A DNA stretch of 64,000 bases. It comes from Leifsonia sp. CL147. GTDB lineage: Bacteria > Actinomycetota > Actinomycetes > Actinomycetales > Microbacteriaceae. Position 1 is the stretch's first letter, and each line of letters starts with the position of its first letter. The translations under genes were made by a program, and so were the position numbers. The notes under the pieces were generated by a model. The model had not been told where the DNA came from, did no database searches, and saw nothing but the letters and a program-made list of their open reading frames with translations. Where the stretch lies: contig NZ_FOTM01000005.1 of the NCBI RefSeq assembly GCF_900114565.1, positions 62,001-126,000 on the forward strand, written 5' to 3'. Shown here piece after piece: positions 1 to 10,092 of the stretch.

Positions 1-427
1 ACCGCGGATCGGCCACCCAGGCGACCGGATACGACCCGTATTCCGAGATCCAGCGCGCGTTCACCCACGCGTTCAGGGTGTTGAAGGCGATCGCGAGCGC
101 CATGACGAGCACCGGCATGCGCGATCCCGACCGCATCAGGAACGGATACACGAACGCGCGATAGACGTAGTGCACCAGCCAGAGCGCCAGGAACACGAGC
201 GGAACGAGTTGCGCCCGGCGCGAGCCGAGAAGGAAGAACGCGACGAACAGAACGGGGGCCGGCGCCTCCATCACGATCCAGCCCACACGTGCCGGGACGG
301 TCGGTCCCCACCCCACGCGGCCGTGCCGCCCGCCGTAGGGCGCGACCACGAACAGCAGGGCGACGAACGTCACCAAGGCCAACGCCAGCTCGGCGTAGAC
401 GAACCAGCGGTACGCTCCCTCGGGCAT
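1..427 (-). CDS. Steroid 5-alpha-reductase family membrane protein (partial, C-terminus off the window)
   Basis: The reading frame starts at an ATG at 427 and is still open at base 1, so only about 142 N-terminal residues are seen. The protein is very hydrophobic with about four membrane segments. It contains PYGGRHGRVGWGP, then VGWIVMEAPAP, then LWLVHYVYRAFVYPF and AFNTLNAWVN, which match the N-terminal half of eukaryotic SRD5A-type 3-oxo-5-alpha-steroid 4-dehydrogenases. The family reduces an enone double bond with NADPH in the membrane; the NADPH-binding C-terminal part is outside the window. It reads in the same direction as the beta-glucosidase upstream, but a hairpin repeat lies between them, so co-transcription is uncertain. 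The substrate is unknown; many bacterial relatives are named only methyltransferase/reductase-like membrane proteins. Confidence 0.75.
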   Translation of the reverse strand, partial: MPEGAYRWFVYAELALALVTFVALLFVVAPYGGRHGRVGWGPTVPARVGWIVMEAPAPVLFVAFFLLGSRRAQLVPLVFLALWLVHYVYRAFVYPFLMRSGSRMPVLVMALAIAFNTLNAWVNARWISEYGSYPVAWVADPR

Positions 428-468
428 GCGGCCCAGGCTAGCCGCCGCCCGCCGCCCAGCCGTCGACG

Positions 469-522
469 ACTGGTCCCGACACGCCGTCACGTCCGCAGTC
501 GAAACGGCGTGCCGGGACCAGT
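469..522. repeat. Dispersed hairpin repeat, family B copy 1
   Basis: The left arm ACTGGTCCCGACACGCCGT (469-487) pairs with a right arm at 504-522 with a single G-U type mismatch, giving a 19-bp stem and a 16-base loop. It lies between the stop of the beta-glucosidase gene and the start of the next gene on the same strand. Near-identical arms recur at 57717, 58728 and 61348, and a decayed copy at 24309. No T-tract follows, so it is not a standard terminator. Confidence 0.85.
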
Positions 523-532
523 GGATGCGGTC

Positions 533-2827
533 CTACGACTGCGCGTTGGCCGCCGCGAGCAGTCCGTCGATCATCTCGGGTGTCACGCCCTCGCCGGCCA
601 TCATGCCGATGCGTCCGATCGGGAACGAGCCCATCATCCGTTCCATCGAGACGCCCTCCGGCATGATCGACGCAGCGCCCTCCATCATCTCCCCCATGCC
701 GGCCAGCGCGCCCTGCAGCATCGGCCCGGCCACCGGATTCGCGAGCACCTCCGCGAGCGACGAATCGCGCGTCAGCGGGAGCCGCAGCTCGTCGCCGTCG
801 ATCGAGACCGTCGCGGACGACCGCAGATCACGGCTCGACGACCCCACCTCGATCCGGTAGTCGCCTCCCTCGACGACCCACCGCTCGGCGGTCACATGCC
901 AGTACGCCAGGTCCTCGCGGCGCACGGTGACGACGACCTCGCGCGCTTCGCCGGCCGCGAGCTCCACCGAGGCGAACCCCTTGAGCTCGCGCGGCGCGCG
1001 CTGCACGCGCGATCCCGGCAGCGAGGTGTACACCTGGACGACCTCGCGCCCGGCCCGTCCACCGCTGTTGGTGACCGTGACGCGCACCTCGAGGTCGCCG
1101 TCCGCCGAAATGGATGCGCCGGCCGCGCCGTACCCGAACGTCGTGTACGAGAGGCCATGGCCGAACGGGTACTCCACCTCCAGACGCCGCGCGTCGTACC
1201 AGCGGTATCCGACGAACAGACCCTCCCCGTACCGGACGTGCCCCTCCTCGCCCGGGAAGTTGAGGAAGGCGGGCGTGTCCTCGATCCGGCGCGGGACGGT
1301 CTCCGTGAGCTTGCCCGACGGGTTCGCGGCACCGAACAGCACGTCCGCCGTCGCCGACCCTCCGGCCTGGCCGAGCAGCCAACCCTCGACGATCGCGGGA
1401 ACGCGACCCGCGAAGGGCAGGGTGACGACGCCGCCGTTCGAGAGCACCACGACGGTCCGCGGGTTCGCCTGGACCACCGCGTCGATCAGCGCCACCTGGT
1501 CGGCCGGGAGGTCGATGTCGTCGCGGTCGTAGCCTTCCGACTCGAGCCGCGCCGGAAGCCCCGCGAACACGACCGCGACCTCGGCGGAGGCCGCGGCCTC
1601 GACGGCCTCGCGCTGCAGTCGCGCGGTCTCGGACGGGTCGGCGTCGACCGCGAGCGAGAACCCCGGCGCGTAGGTCACGTCCTGCGCAACGTCCCGGATG
1701 GCCGTGAGCGCGTCATCCAACCGGGTCGGCCGGATCATGGACGAACCGGCGCCCTGGTACCGCGGCTTCTGGGCGAACGCACCGATCACGGCGATCCGCT
1801 GCCCGGACGCGAGCGGCAGCACGGGCTCGGAGCCGTCCGCCGCGGCATCGTTCTTCAGCAGCACGATGGAGCGCGCCGCCGCTTCGCGGGCGAGTGCGTG
1901 GTGCGCCTCCACGTCCAGCGGACCCTCGATACGCGCAGTCGCCGCCCAGCGGGTCGCGAGCGTCGCGATCCGCCGGGCCGACGCATCCAGGAGCGCCGCA
2001 TCCAGAGAGCCGTCGGCGACAGCGGCGACGACCTCCCGATCGGTCCGGCCGCCGGTGCCGGGCATCTCGAGATCGAGTCCCGCGCTCAGTGCCGCGACCC
2101 GGTCGCCGACCGCTCCCCAGTCCGAGACGACCAGCCCTTCGAAGCCCCATTCGTCGCGCAGCACGTCCGTGAGCAGCCAGCGGTTCTGCGAGGCCGGCAC
2201 GCCGTTGATCCGGTTGTACGAGCACATGACCGTGTACGGCTGGGCGTCCTCGACGACACGCTGGAATCCGCGCAGGTAGATCTCACGCAGCGGACGCGGG
2301 TCGATGTCGGACGAGGAGCGCATCCGGTCGTCCTCCTGGTTGTTGGCCGCGAAGTGCTTCAGCGACGCACCGACGCCCTGCGACTGGATGCCGCGCACGA
2401 GCGCCGCGCCGAGCACGCCGGAGACGATCGGGTCCTCGCTGAGGTACTCGAAGTTGCGTCCGCACAGCGGAGAGCGCTTGATGTTGATGCCGGGACCGAG
2501 GAGGACCGCGACGTCCTCGATGGACGACTCCACGCCGAGGGCCGCACCGACCCGCTCGACCAGCTCCACATCCCAGGAGGAGCCCAGTGCGACGGCGGGA
2601 GGGAAGCAGGTCGCCGGGATGCTGTCGCCAATGCCCAGGTGGTCGCCCTCGTCCTCCCTCTGCTTCCGCAGGCCGTGGGGCCCGTCCGTGAGCATGACGG
2701 ACGGGATGCCCGCCCGCTCCACTGCTTTCGTGCGCCAGAAGCTCGCGCCGCTGGTCAGCGACGCCTTCTCCTCGACCGTGAGTCCCGAGATGGCGTCGGC
2801 GACCTCCGCCGTGATCGTGTCGGTCAT
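533..2827 (-). CDS. Glycoside hydrolase family 3 beta-glucosidase
   Basis: A 764-residue GH3 enzyme that releases terminal beta-linked sugars from oligosaccharides or glycosides. The N-terminal barrel carries KHFAANNQE near residue 158 and the nucleophile motif VSDWGAV (Asp near 236). The GH3 C-terminal sandwich domain follows (KNDAAADGS, AVIGAFA), then GHGLSYTTF and a fibronectin-III-like domain. The last 65 residues are an unusual methionine-rich tail. The ATG at 2827 is chosen because an AGGAAA box sits just before it; an in-frame ATG 18 bases upstream lacks one. No signal peptide is seen, so it acts in the cytoplasm. It lies 46 bp downstream of an MFS transporter gene and is probably co-transcribed with it. 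Exact sugar specificity (gluco- or xylo-) cannot be read from sequence. Confidence 0.93.
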   Translation of the reverse strand: MTDTITAEVADAISGLTVEEKASLTSGASFWRTKAVERAGIPSVMLTDGPHGLRKQREDEGDHLGIGDSIPATCFPPAVALGSSWDVELVERVGAALGVESSIEDVAVLLGPGINIKRSPLCGRNFEYLSEDPIVSGVLGAALVRGIQSQGVGASLKHFAANNQEDDRMRSSSDIDPRPLREIYLRGFQRVVEDAQPYTVMCSYNRINGVPASQNRWLLTDVLRDEWGFEGLVVSDWGAVGDRVAALSAGLDLEMPGTGGRTDREVVAAVADGSLDAALLDASARRIATLATRWAATARIEGPLDVEAHHALAREAAARSIVLLKNDAAADGSEPVLPLASGQRIAVIGAFAQKPRYQGAGSSMIRPTRLDDALTAIRDVAQDVTYAPGFSLAVDADPSETARLQREAVEAAASAEVAVVFAGLPARLESEGYDRDDIDLPADQVALIDAVVQANPRTVVVLSNGGVVTLPFAGRVPAIVEGWLLGQAGGSATADVLFGAANPSGKLTETVPRRIEDTPAFLNFPGEEGHVRYGEGLFVGYRWYDARRLEVEYPFGHGLSYTTFGYGAAGASISADGDLEVRVTVTNSGGRAGREVVQVYTSLPGSRVQRAPRELKGFASVELAAGEAREVVVTVRREDLAYWHVTAERWVVEGGDYRIEVGSSSRDLRSSATVSIDGDELRLPLTRDSSLAEVLANPVAGPMLQGALAGMGEMMEGAASIMPEGVSMERMMGSFPIGRIGMMAGEGVTPEMIDGLLAAANAQS

Positions 2828-2873
2828 GTGTTTCCTTACTGTCATTCGACGATGTGGTGGATGGATGGTCGGT

Positions 2874-4202
2874 TCAGCGCGTCGCCTTGATGGGCCACAC
2901 GGCCAATGCCCCCAGGATGCCCAGGACGATCCCGATGGGGAAGAGCCCCGCGTATCCGAAGCTGAGGACGATGGCGCCGGCGACTCCCGGAGCGAGGGTC
3001 TGCGGGAGGGTCGCGGCGATGTTGACGATGCCGAGGTCCTTGGCGAACGACTTCGCCGACGGCAGCACCTGACTCATGAGCGCGGTGTCGACGGCCTGGA
3101 ACATCCCGAATCCGAACCCGGAGACGATCGTCATCACGACCCAGGCCGTCAGGTCGTGCCACATCCACGGCAGGAGGAACGCGAGTCCGACCACGGCCGC
3201 GGACGCGAACACGAACGGCTTGCGGCGGCCGAAGCGGTCGGACAACGGTCCCGAGACGATCGTGGAGACGAGGATGCCGACCAGGCTGAGCAGGCCCAGG
3301 ATCGGGATCACCTGCTCGGGATGCGCGACGTGGAAGTAGTCGGTCAGCAGGTAGAGCTGGAATCCCGTGACCGCGAAGTAGCCGGTGTAGAGCAGCAGCC
3401 GGCCGGTGAACGCCCAGAAGAAGTCCGGGTAGCGGACGGGATTGACCCAGAAGGTCTTGAGGAACTGGACGAAGGTGAAGGGGTCGCGCTCGATCCTCGC
3501 ACTGGAGTGATCCGGGTTGGTGAGCAGGAACAGGCTCAGGACGATCACGGCGAACACGGCGAAGAAGATGTAGCCGGCAGCGACGTTGTCGAAGAACCGC
3601 GACCCGACGATGGTGCCGCCCAGGGCGCCCACCATCAGGCCGATCCCCATGAGGGCGGCGAAGGTGCCGCGGCGCTTGAGCGGGACGCGGTCGGGCATCA
3701 CCGCGGTGAGTGGTCCCTGCGCGAAGTTGTACGAGATCTGCACCAGAGTCCAGGCGATGATCAGCCCGACCAGGGAGTTCGCGAACGCGAGGCCGACGAG
3801 CGACAGTCCGCCTACCAGCGAGCCGATGAGGATCCAGGGAGCCCGGCGCCCGAACCTCGATCGCGTCCGGTCCGAGAGCTGACCGGCGATCGGCTGCGCG
3901 ACCATGGCCGAGAACGCCCCGATCGTTGCGACGATCGTCAAATTGACGACATGGTCGCGCTGGCCGAAGAGCAGCGTGATCTGCTGCGGCAGGAGGATGC
4001 CGGGCACCGCTCCCCAGATCAGGTAGATGCCGATGTTCGCCGGGATGATCCATCCCATCAGGCGCCGGAGGCCCTTCGGTGGCGCGGGCGGATCGTCGCT
4101 GCCCGAGGCGGTGCCGACGAAGGTGTTCGTCGTGATCGCGTCGATCGGGTCGTCGGGTCCGGTCATCGGATCGCCCGTGGGCACGGAGGTGTCTGACGTC
4201 AT
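2874..4202 (-). CDS. MFS sugar transporter (GPH/SLC45-like)
   Basis: A 442-residue integral membrane protein with about 12 hydrophobic segments. The MFS signature loop GQLSDRTRSRFGRRAPW lies after the second segment, and a second loop GPLSDRFGRRKPF marks the pseudo-repeat. The pattern resembles cation-coupled glycoside or sucrose symporters. The ATG at 4202 is preferred because a GAGAGGAA box lies about 10 bases ahead; an alternative start is 42 bases upstream and would overlap the regulatory region. The gene precedes the GH3 beta-glucosidase and faces a TetR regulator, so it most likely imports the glycoside that the hydrolase cleaves. Substrate is inferred from context. Confidence 0.88.
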   Translation of the reverse strand: MTSDTSVPTGDPMTGPDDPIDAITTNTFVGTASGSDDPPAPPKGLRRLMGWIIPANIGIYLIWGAVPGILLPQQITLLFGQRDHVVNLTIVATIGAFSAMVAQPIAGQLSDRTRSRFGRRAPWILIGSLVGGLSLVGLAFANSLVGLIIAWTLVQISYNFAQGPLTAVMPDRVPLKRRGTFAALMGIGLMVGALGGTIVGSRFFDNVAAGYIFFAVFAVIVLSLFLLTNPDHSSARIERDPFTFVQFLKTFWVNPVRYPDFFWAFTGRLLLYTGYFAVTGFQLYLLTDYFHVAHPEQVIPILGLLSLVGILVSTIVSGPLSDRFGRRKPFVFASAAVVGLAFLLPWMWHDLTAWVVMTIVSGFGFGMFQAVDTALMSQVLPSAKSFAKDLGIVNIAATLPQTLAPGVAGAIVLSFGYAGLFPIGIVLGILGALAVWPIKATR

Positions 4203-4300
4203 TGTCGAAGGGTTCCTCTCACCATCCACCGTGGACAGTGGCAAAACCTTACGTCATTCGGTTTTCAGAAATCAAGCGGCGTTCGGTTTATCCTCGGGGC
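4203..4300. promoter_or_regulatory. Divergent control region between MFS and TetR genes
   Basis: A 98-bp intergenic region between two outward-facing genes. It holds an inverted repeat AAAACC (4243-4248) / GGTTTT (4260-4265) with an 11-base spacer, and a direct repeat TTCGGTTT at 4257 and 4282. A TATCCT box at 4289-4294 lies six bases before the TetR ATG, as in leaderless promoters. The inverted repeat is a plausible TetR operator; this is inference from layout. Confidence 0.45.
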
Positions 4301-4894
4301 ATGGCACGACGAGGGTCCTATGCGAAGGGCGTGGCGAAGCGGGACGAGATCCTGGAGGCCGCGCTGGAAGTGATCGCGCGCGAGGGATACCGCGGCGCGT
4401 CCGTGAAGGAACTCGCCGAGGCGGTCGGACTCAGCCAGGCGGGCCTGCTGCACTACTTCGACAGCAAGGACGAGCTGTTCACGGCGATCCTCCGCAAGCG
4501 CGACGAGGTGGACTCGCGCCGGTTCGGTGCGATGGACGACGACGCCCCCCTGGAGCGCATCCGCGACGGCTTCGTGGATGTCGTGCGCCACAATGCCGAG
4601 GTCCCCGGCCTGGTGCAGCTGTTCTCCCGGCTCGCCGTCGAGGCCGGCGACCCGGAGCACCCCGCCCACGCCTACTTCGTGGAGCGGACGGACTCCCTCC
4701 GCCGCACCTTCGCCGACGCCCTCGAGCGTCAGCAGCAGGAGGGACGCATCACCGGCCGCGTGCCCGCCGAGACGCTCGCGCGCATCGTGCAGGCCCTGGC
4801 CGACGGCCTCCAGCTGCAGTGGATGCAGGACCCGAGCGTCGACATGCCGGCGACCGTCGCCTCCCTCTTCGACCTGCTCGCCCGCGAAGCCTGA
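4301..4894 (+). CDS. TetR/AcrR family transcriptional regulator
   Basis: A 197-residue regulator. The N-terminal helix-turn-helix runs through EILEAALEVIAREGYRGASV, KELAEAVGLSQAGLLHYF and DSKDELFTAIL, a classical TetR DNA-binding domain at about residues 14-60. The C-terminal helical domain is a ligand/dimerisation region (LARIVQALADGLQLQWM near its end, as in TetR_C_6-like proteins). The ATG at 4301 directly follows a TATCCT -10 box by six bases, so a leaderless transcript is likely; longer upstream extensions have no support. It faces the MFS and GH3 genes and probably represses them until a sugar or aglycone binds. The ligand is unknown. Confidence 0.9.
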   Translation: MARRGSYAKGVAKRDEILEAALEVIAREGYRGASVKELAEAVGLSQAGLLHYFDSKDELFTAILRKRDEVDSRRFGAMDDDAPLERIRDGFVDVVRHNAEVPGLVQLFSRLAVEAGDPEHPAHAYFVERTDSLRRTFADALERQQQEGRITGRVPAETLARIVQALADGLQLQWMQDPSVDMPATVASLFDLLAREA

Positions 4895-4911
4895 CGCCCG
4901 CGTTGGGGTGG

Positions 4912-5172
4912 CGACATTCGTCACGAATGTGCGCCTACCCGCGGGCCTGCGCGACATTCGTCACGAATGTGCGCCTACCCGCGGGCCTGCGCGACATTCG
5001 TCACGAATGTGCGGCTACGCACGCCCTAACGCAACATTCGTCACGAATGTGCGGCTACCCGCGCCCTAACGCAACATTCGTCACGAATGTGCGCCTACCC
5101 GCGCCCCAAGGCAACATTCGTCACGAATGTGCGCCTACGCACGCCCCAACGCAACATTCGTCACGAATGTGC
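4912..5172. repeat. Array of seven 17-bp palindromes at exact 40-bp period (family A, array 1)
   Basis: The palindrome ACATTCGTCACGAATGT with a single central base occurs seven times, the 15-bp cores starting at 4915, 4955, 4995, 5035, 5075, 5115 and 5155. Each is followed by a moderately conserved 25-bp linker (TGCGCCTACCCGCGGGCCTGC type, with variants). The array fills the gap between the stop of the TetR gene and the convergent tRNA-Val gene. There is no credible gene here. Linkers are similar to each other, so it is not a CRISPR array. A second array of the same core lies at 15121-15340. Confidence 0.95.
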
Positions 5173-5185
5173 GCGAGCTGAGGGG

Positions 5186-5258
5186 TGGGCCCTGCCGGGA
5201 TCGAACCGACGACATCCACGGTGTAAACGTGGCGCTCTACCAGCTGAGCTAAAGGCCC
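5186..5258 (-). tRNA. tRNA-Val (TAC)
   Basis: On the minus strand the sequence folds as a full cloverleaf. The acceptor GGGCCTT pairs with AGGGCCC, with one wobble. The D-arm is GCTC...GAGC, and the anticodon stem CCACG/CGTGG encloses loop TTTACAC with anticodon TAC. The T-arm is GTCGG TTCGATC CCGGC and the discriminator is A. The CCA end is not encoded. Length is 73 bases. Confidence 0.96.
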
Positions 5259-5323
5259 GGGATGCGCACTAGCTTAGCCGGTCGGAATCGGAGGGGATCC
5301 GGCGCGGCGCGCCGCCGCGGGCG

Positions 5324-5373
5324 GGAAGCGGAGGAGGAAGCGCCGGCGAGAGCGACGAAGCTCCTCCGTTTCC
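5324..5373. repeat. Hairpin repeat, family D copy 1
   Basis: GGAAGCGGAGGAG at 5324-5336 pairs with CTCCTCCGTTTCC at 5361-5373 (one mismatch) around a GC-rich loop. It lies between tRNA-Val and the 3' end of the AhpE gene. A hairpin with the same purine-rich arm motif (ACGGAGG) lies at 62280-62323. There is no T-tract. Confidence 0.6.
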
Positions 5374-5387
5374 GCCGGCCGGGCGGG

Positions 5388-5858
5388 TCAGACGTGGGCG
5401 GGCAGGCGGTCCAGGGCCGCGCGGTACGCCTCGATGGAGCGGGCCTCACCCGGCGCCGTGATGAAGGAGGAGCGGATGATGCCGCGCTCGTCGATGAGGA
5501 AGGTGGCCCGGTTGGCGAAGCCCTTCTCGGGGAGGAACACGCCGTACTCCTTCGCGATCTCGCCATGCGGCCAGAAATCGGCCAGCAAGGAGAACGTGTA
5601 GCCCTCCTGCTCCGCCCAGGCCCGCAGCGAGTACTTGGAGTCGACGGAGATCCCCAGCAGTTCGACGCGGTGGTCCTCGAACAGCGCCAGGTTGTCCCGC
5701 AGCGCACACAGCTCGCCGGTGCAGGTGCCCGAGAAGGCGAGCGGGAAGAAGACCAGCGCGACCGCTTTGCGGCCGCGGAAGTCGCTCAGCCGCACGGTCT
5801 CGCCGTACTGGTTGAGCAGCTCGAAATCGGGAGCCTGAGTGTCGTTCTCGAGGGCCAT
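5388..5858 (-). CDS. AhpE-type peroxiredoxin
   Basis: A 156-residue thiol peroxidase that reduces hydrogen peroxide, alkyl hydroperoxides or peroxynitrite. It has the peroxiredoxin core [19 protein letters not shown]; the peroxidatic cysteine is near residue 46 and a second cysteine near 51. It also has SDFRGRKAV and the later [18 protein letters not shown], which closely resembles mycobacterial AhpE. The ATG at 5858 is preceded by AAGGA six bases upstream; an earlier in-frame start lacks one. The gene stands alone, divergent from aceE. Electron donor is not evident from the neighbourhood. Confidence 0.93.
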   Translation of the reverse strand: MALENDTQAPDFELLNQYGETVRLSDFRGRKAVALVFFPLAFSGTCTGELCALRDNLALFEDHRVELLGISVDSKYSLRAWAEQEGYTFSLLADFWPHGEIAKEYGVFLPEKGFANRATFLIDERGIIRSSFITAPGEARSIEAYRAALDRLPAHV

Positions 5859-5910
5859 GGTTCGTCCTTTCACGCCGGCGCGGCGTGGCTCGACGCAGGC
5901 ACGAGCACAC

Positions 5911-5975
5911 AGCCTAGACCCGCACCGCCGGCATGCCAAGCGACGTCAGCAACGGCCGTGGAGTGCGGCTAGGCT
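5911..5975. promoter_or_regulatory. Divergent promoters of AhpE and aceE
   Basis: Two TAGGCT boxes face opposite ways: on the minus strand at 5911-5916 (for the peroxiredoxin) and on the plus strand at 5970-5975 (for aceE, about 80 bases before its start codon). They match the actinobacterial TANNNT -10 pattern. No clear -35 boxes are seen. Confidence 0.4.
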
Positions 5976-6057
5976 GGACGATGGTGCCCGCGCTTGTCGA
6001 GACCCGACAGCGCTCCGGCCAGTCCACGATCCATCCGACACAAGAAAGAGGTCGAGG

Positions 6058-8784
<2,727 letters not shown>

Positions 8785-8792
8785 CGCCCGCC

Positions 8793-10007
8793 GTGCCCGC
8801 CCGACCGGTGGAGAGGACGAAGCCCGAGACGCTCGCGTGGCTGCGCAAGATCTCGGGTGAGCTGGCCACGACCACGCTCAAGAGGCTCGAAGACACCCTC
8901 CCGTGGTACCGCGACATGCCACCGGGCCGGCGCAGCGCCGTCGGCCTGGTGGCGCAGGCGGGCATCTCGTCGTTCATCTCGTGGTACGACGACCCGCGCT
9001 CGACGCCCTGGATCGCCGCCGATGTGTTCGGTGCCGCCCCGCGGGAGCTGCTGCGCAGCGTCAGCCTGCAGCAGACCCTCCAGCTCATCAAGATCACCGT
9101 CGAGGTCGTCGAAGAGCGCGTGAAGTCCGCGGGCGGGGAGGATCTCCGCGAGGCGATCCTCCTCTATTCGCGTGAGATCGCCTTCGCCGCGGCGGACGTC
9201 TACGCCCGCGCCGCCGAGGCCAGGGGCCTCTGGGACGCGAGGCTGGAGGCGCTGGTCGTCGACAGCATCCTCACCGGCGAGTACGACGACGAGCTGCCCA
9301 GCCGCATCGCCGCGCTCGGCTGGCACGGCCACGGCGAGGTGAGCGTCCTCGTCGGCACCGCCCCGAAGATGCTCGACGTCGACCAGCTGCGCCGCATCGC
9401 ACGGCACATGTCGGCCGATGTGCTGATCGGCGTGCAGGGCAGCCGTCTGGTGCTGGTGATCGGCCGCGCCTGGCCCAGCACCAGCGCGCCGGAGGATGCG
9501 ATCGGGACGGCGCCGCTCGTCCCGTTCCTCGAGATCGCGCAGCAGCTGGAACCCGGCTTCGGCCCCGGTCACCTGGTGCTCGGCCACGAAGTGCCGAGCC
9601 TGGTGGATGCGTCCAAGAGCGCGAAGGCCGCCCTCGCCGGGTTCGCGGTGGCGAAGGCGTGGCGCAACTGCCCGCGTCCGGTGCACGCCGACGACCTGCT
9701 CCCCGAGCGCGCGCTCGCGGGCGACGGCCTCGCGCGGGCCACGCTGATCAGCCGCATCTACCGACCGCTGCAGGCCTACTCGGCCGAGCTGCTCACCACG
9801 CTGTGGTGCTACCTCGACAACGGCCGCTCGCTGGAGGCCACCGCGCGGGAGCTGTTCGTGCACCCCAACACCGTCCGGTACCGCTTGAAACGCGTCTCCG
9901 AGGTGATCGGCTGGGATGCGACCGGCGCGCGCGAAGCGCTCATCCTGCAGGCCGCTCTCATCGTCGGCTCCATCAACGAACCCGATTCGCAACGCCGCGG
10001 CGGCTGA
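8793..10007 (+). CDS. fasR: FasR-like PucR-type activator of fatty acid synthesis
   Basis: A 404-residue regulator with a C-terminal PucR-type helix-turn-helix (DNGRSLEATARELFVHPNTV, then YRLKRVSEVIGWD). The N-terminal and central regions form a GGDEF-like or sensory fold. In Streptomyces coelicolor a protein of this class, FasR, lies directly upstream of fabD-fabH-acpP-fabF and activates them; the same order here supports the assignment. The GTG at 8793 gives the longest form; a GTG at 8808 (VERTKPE) is an alternative, as neither has a strong ribosome-binding site. It follows aceE by eight bases and may be co-transcribed with it. Confidence 0.85.
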   Translation: MPARPVERTKPETLAWLRKISGELATTTLKRLEDTLPWYRDMPPGRRSAVGLVAQAGISSFISWYDDPRSTPWIAADVFGAAPRELLRSVSLQQTLQLIKITVEVVEERVKSAGGEDLREAILLYSREIAFAAADVYARAAEARGLWDARLEALVVDSILTGEYDDELPSRIAALGWHGHGEVSVLVGTAPKMLDVDQLRRIARHMSADVLIGVQGSRLVLVIGRAWPSTSAPEDAIGTAPLVPFLEIAQQLEPGFGPGHLVLGHEVPSLVDASKSAKAALAGFAVAKAWRNCPRPVHADDLLPERALAGDGLARATLISRIYRPLQAYSAELLTTLWCYLDNGRSLEATARELFVHPNTVRYRLKRVSEVIGWDATGAREALILQAALIVGSINEPDSQRRGG

Positions 10008-10092
10008 GTTGTAGACAACCGCACAGCATTCCCGAAAGACTTCGTACCGAATCGACACATCCGCGTTGCGGAAGATTGGCAGACTGGAAACC
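10008..10092 (+). promoter_or_regulatory. fabD upstream region with inverted repeat
   Basis: The perfect inverted repeat GTTGT-AG-ACAAC lies at 10008-10019, directly after the fasR stop codon. A CAGACT box at 10080-10085 lies seven bases before the fabD GTG, so fabD may be transcribed without a leader from here. The inverted repeat could be the binding site of the adjacent FasR-like regulator; this is inference from position. Confidence 0.4.

Noticed and set aside
170-2890. Long open frame antisense to the GH3 beta-glucosidase
   Set aside because: Composition is Arg/His/Pro-rich with no recognisable fold. The opposite strand encodes a full GH3 enzyme.
4912-5172. CRISPR array
   Set aside because: Regular spacing invites the idea, but the linkers are similar to each other rather than unique, the repeat is a short odd palindrome, and no cas genes are present.
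5087-5272. Small gene across array 1 and tRNA-Val
   Set aside because: The frame is built from palindrome repeats and the complement of the tRNA; not a real protein.
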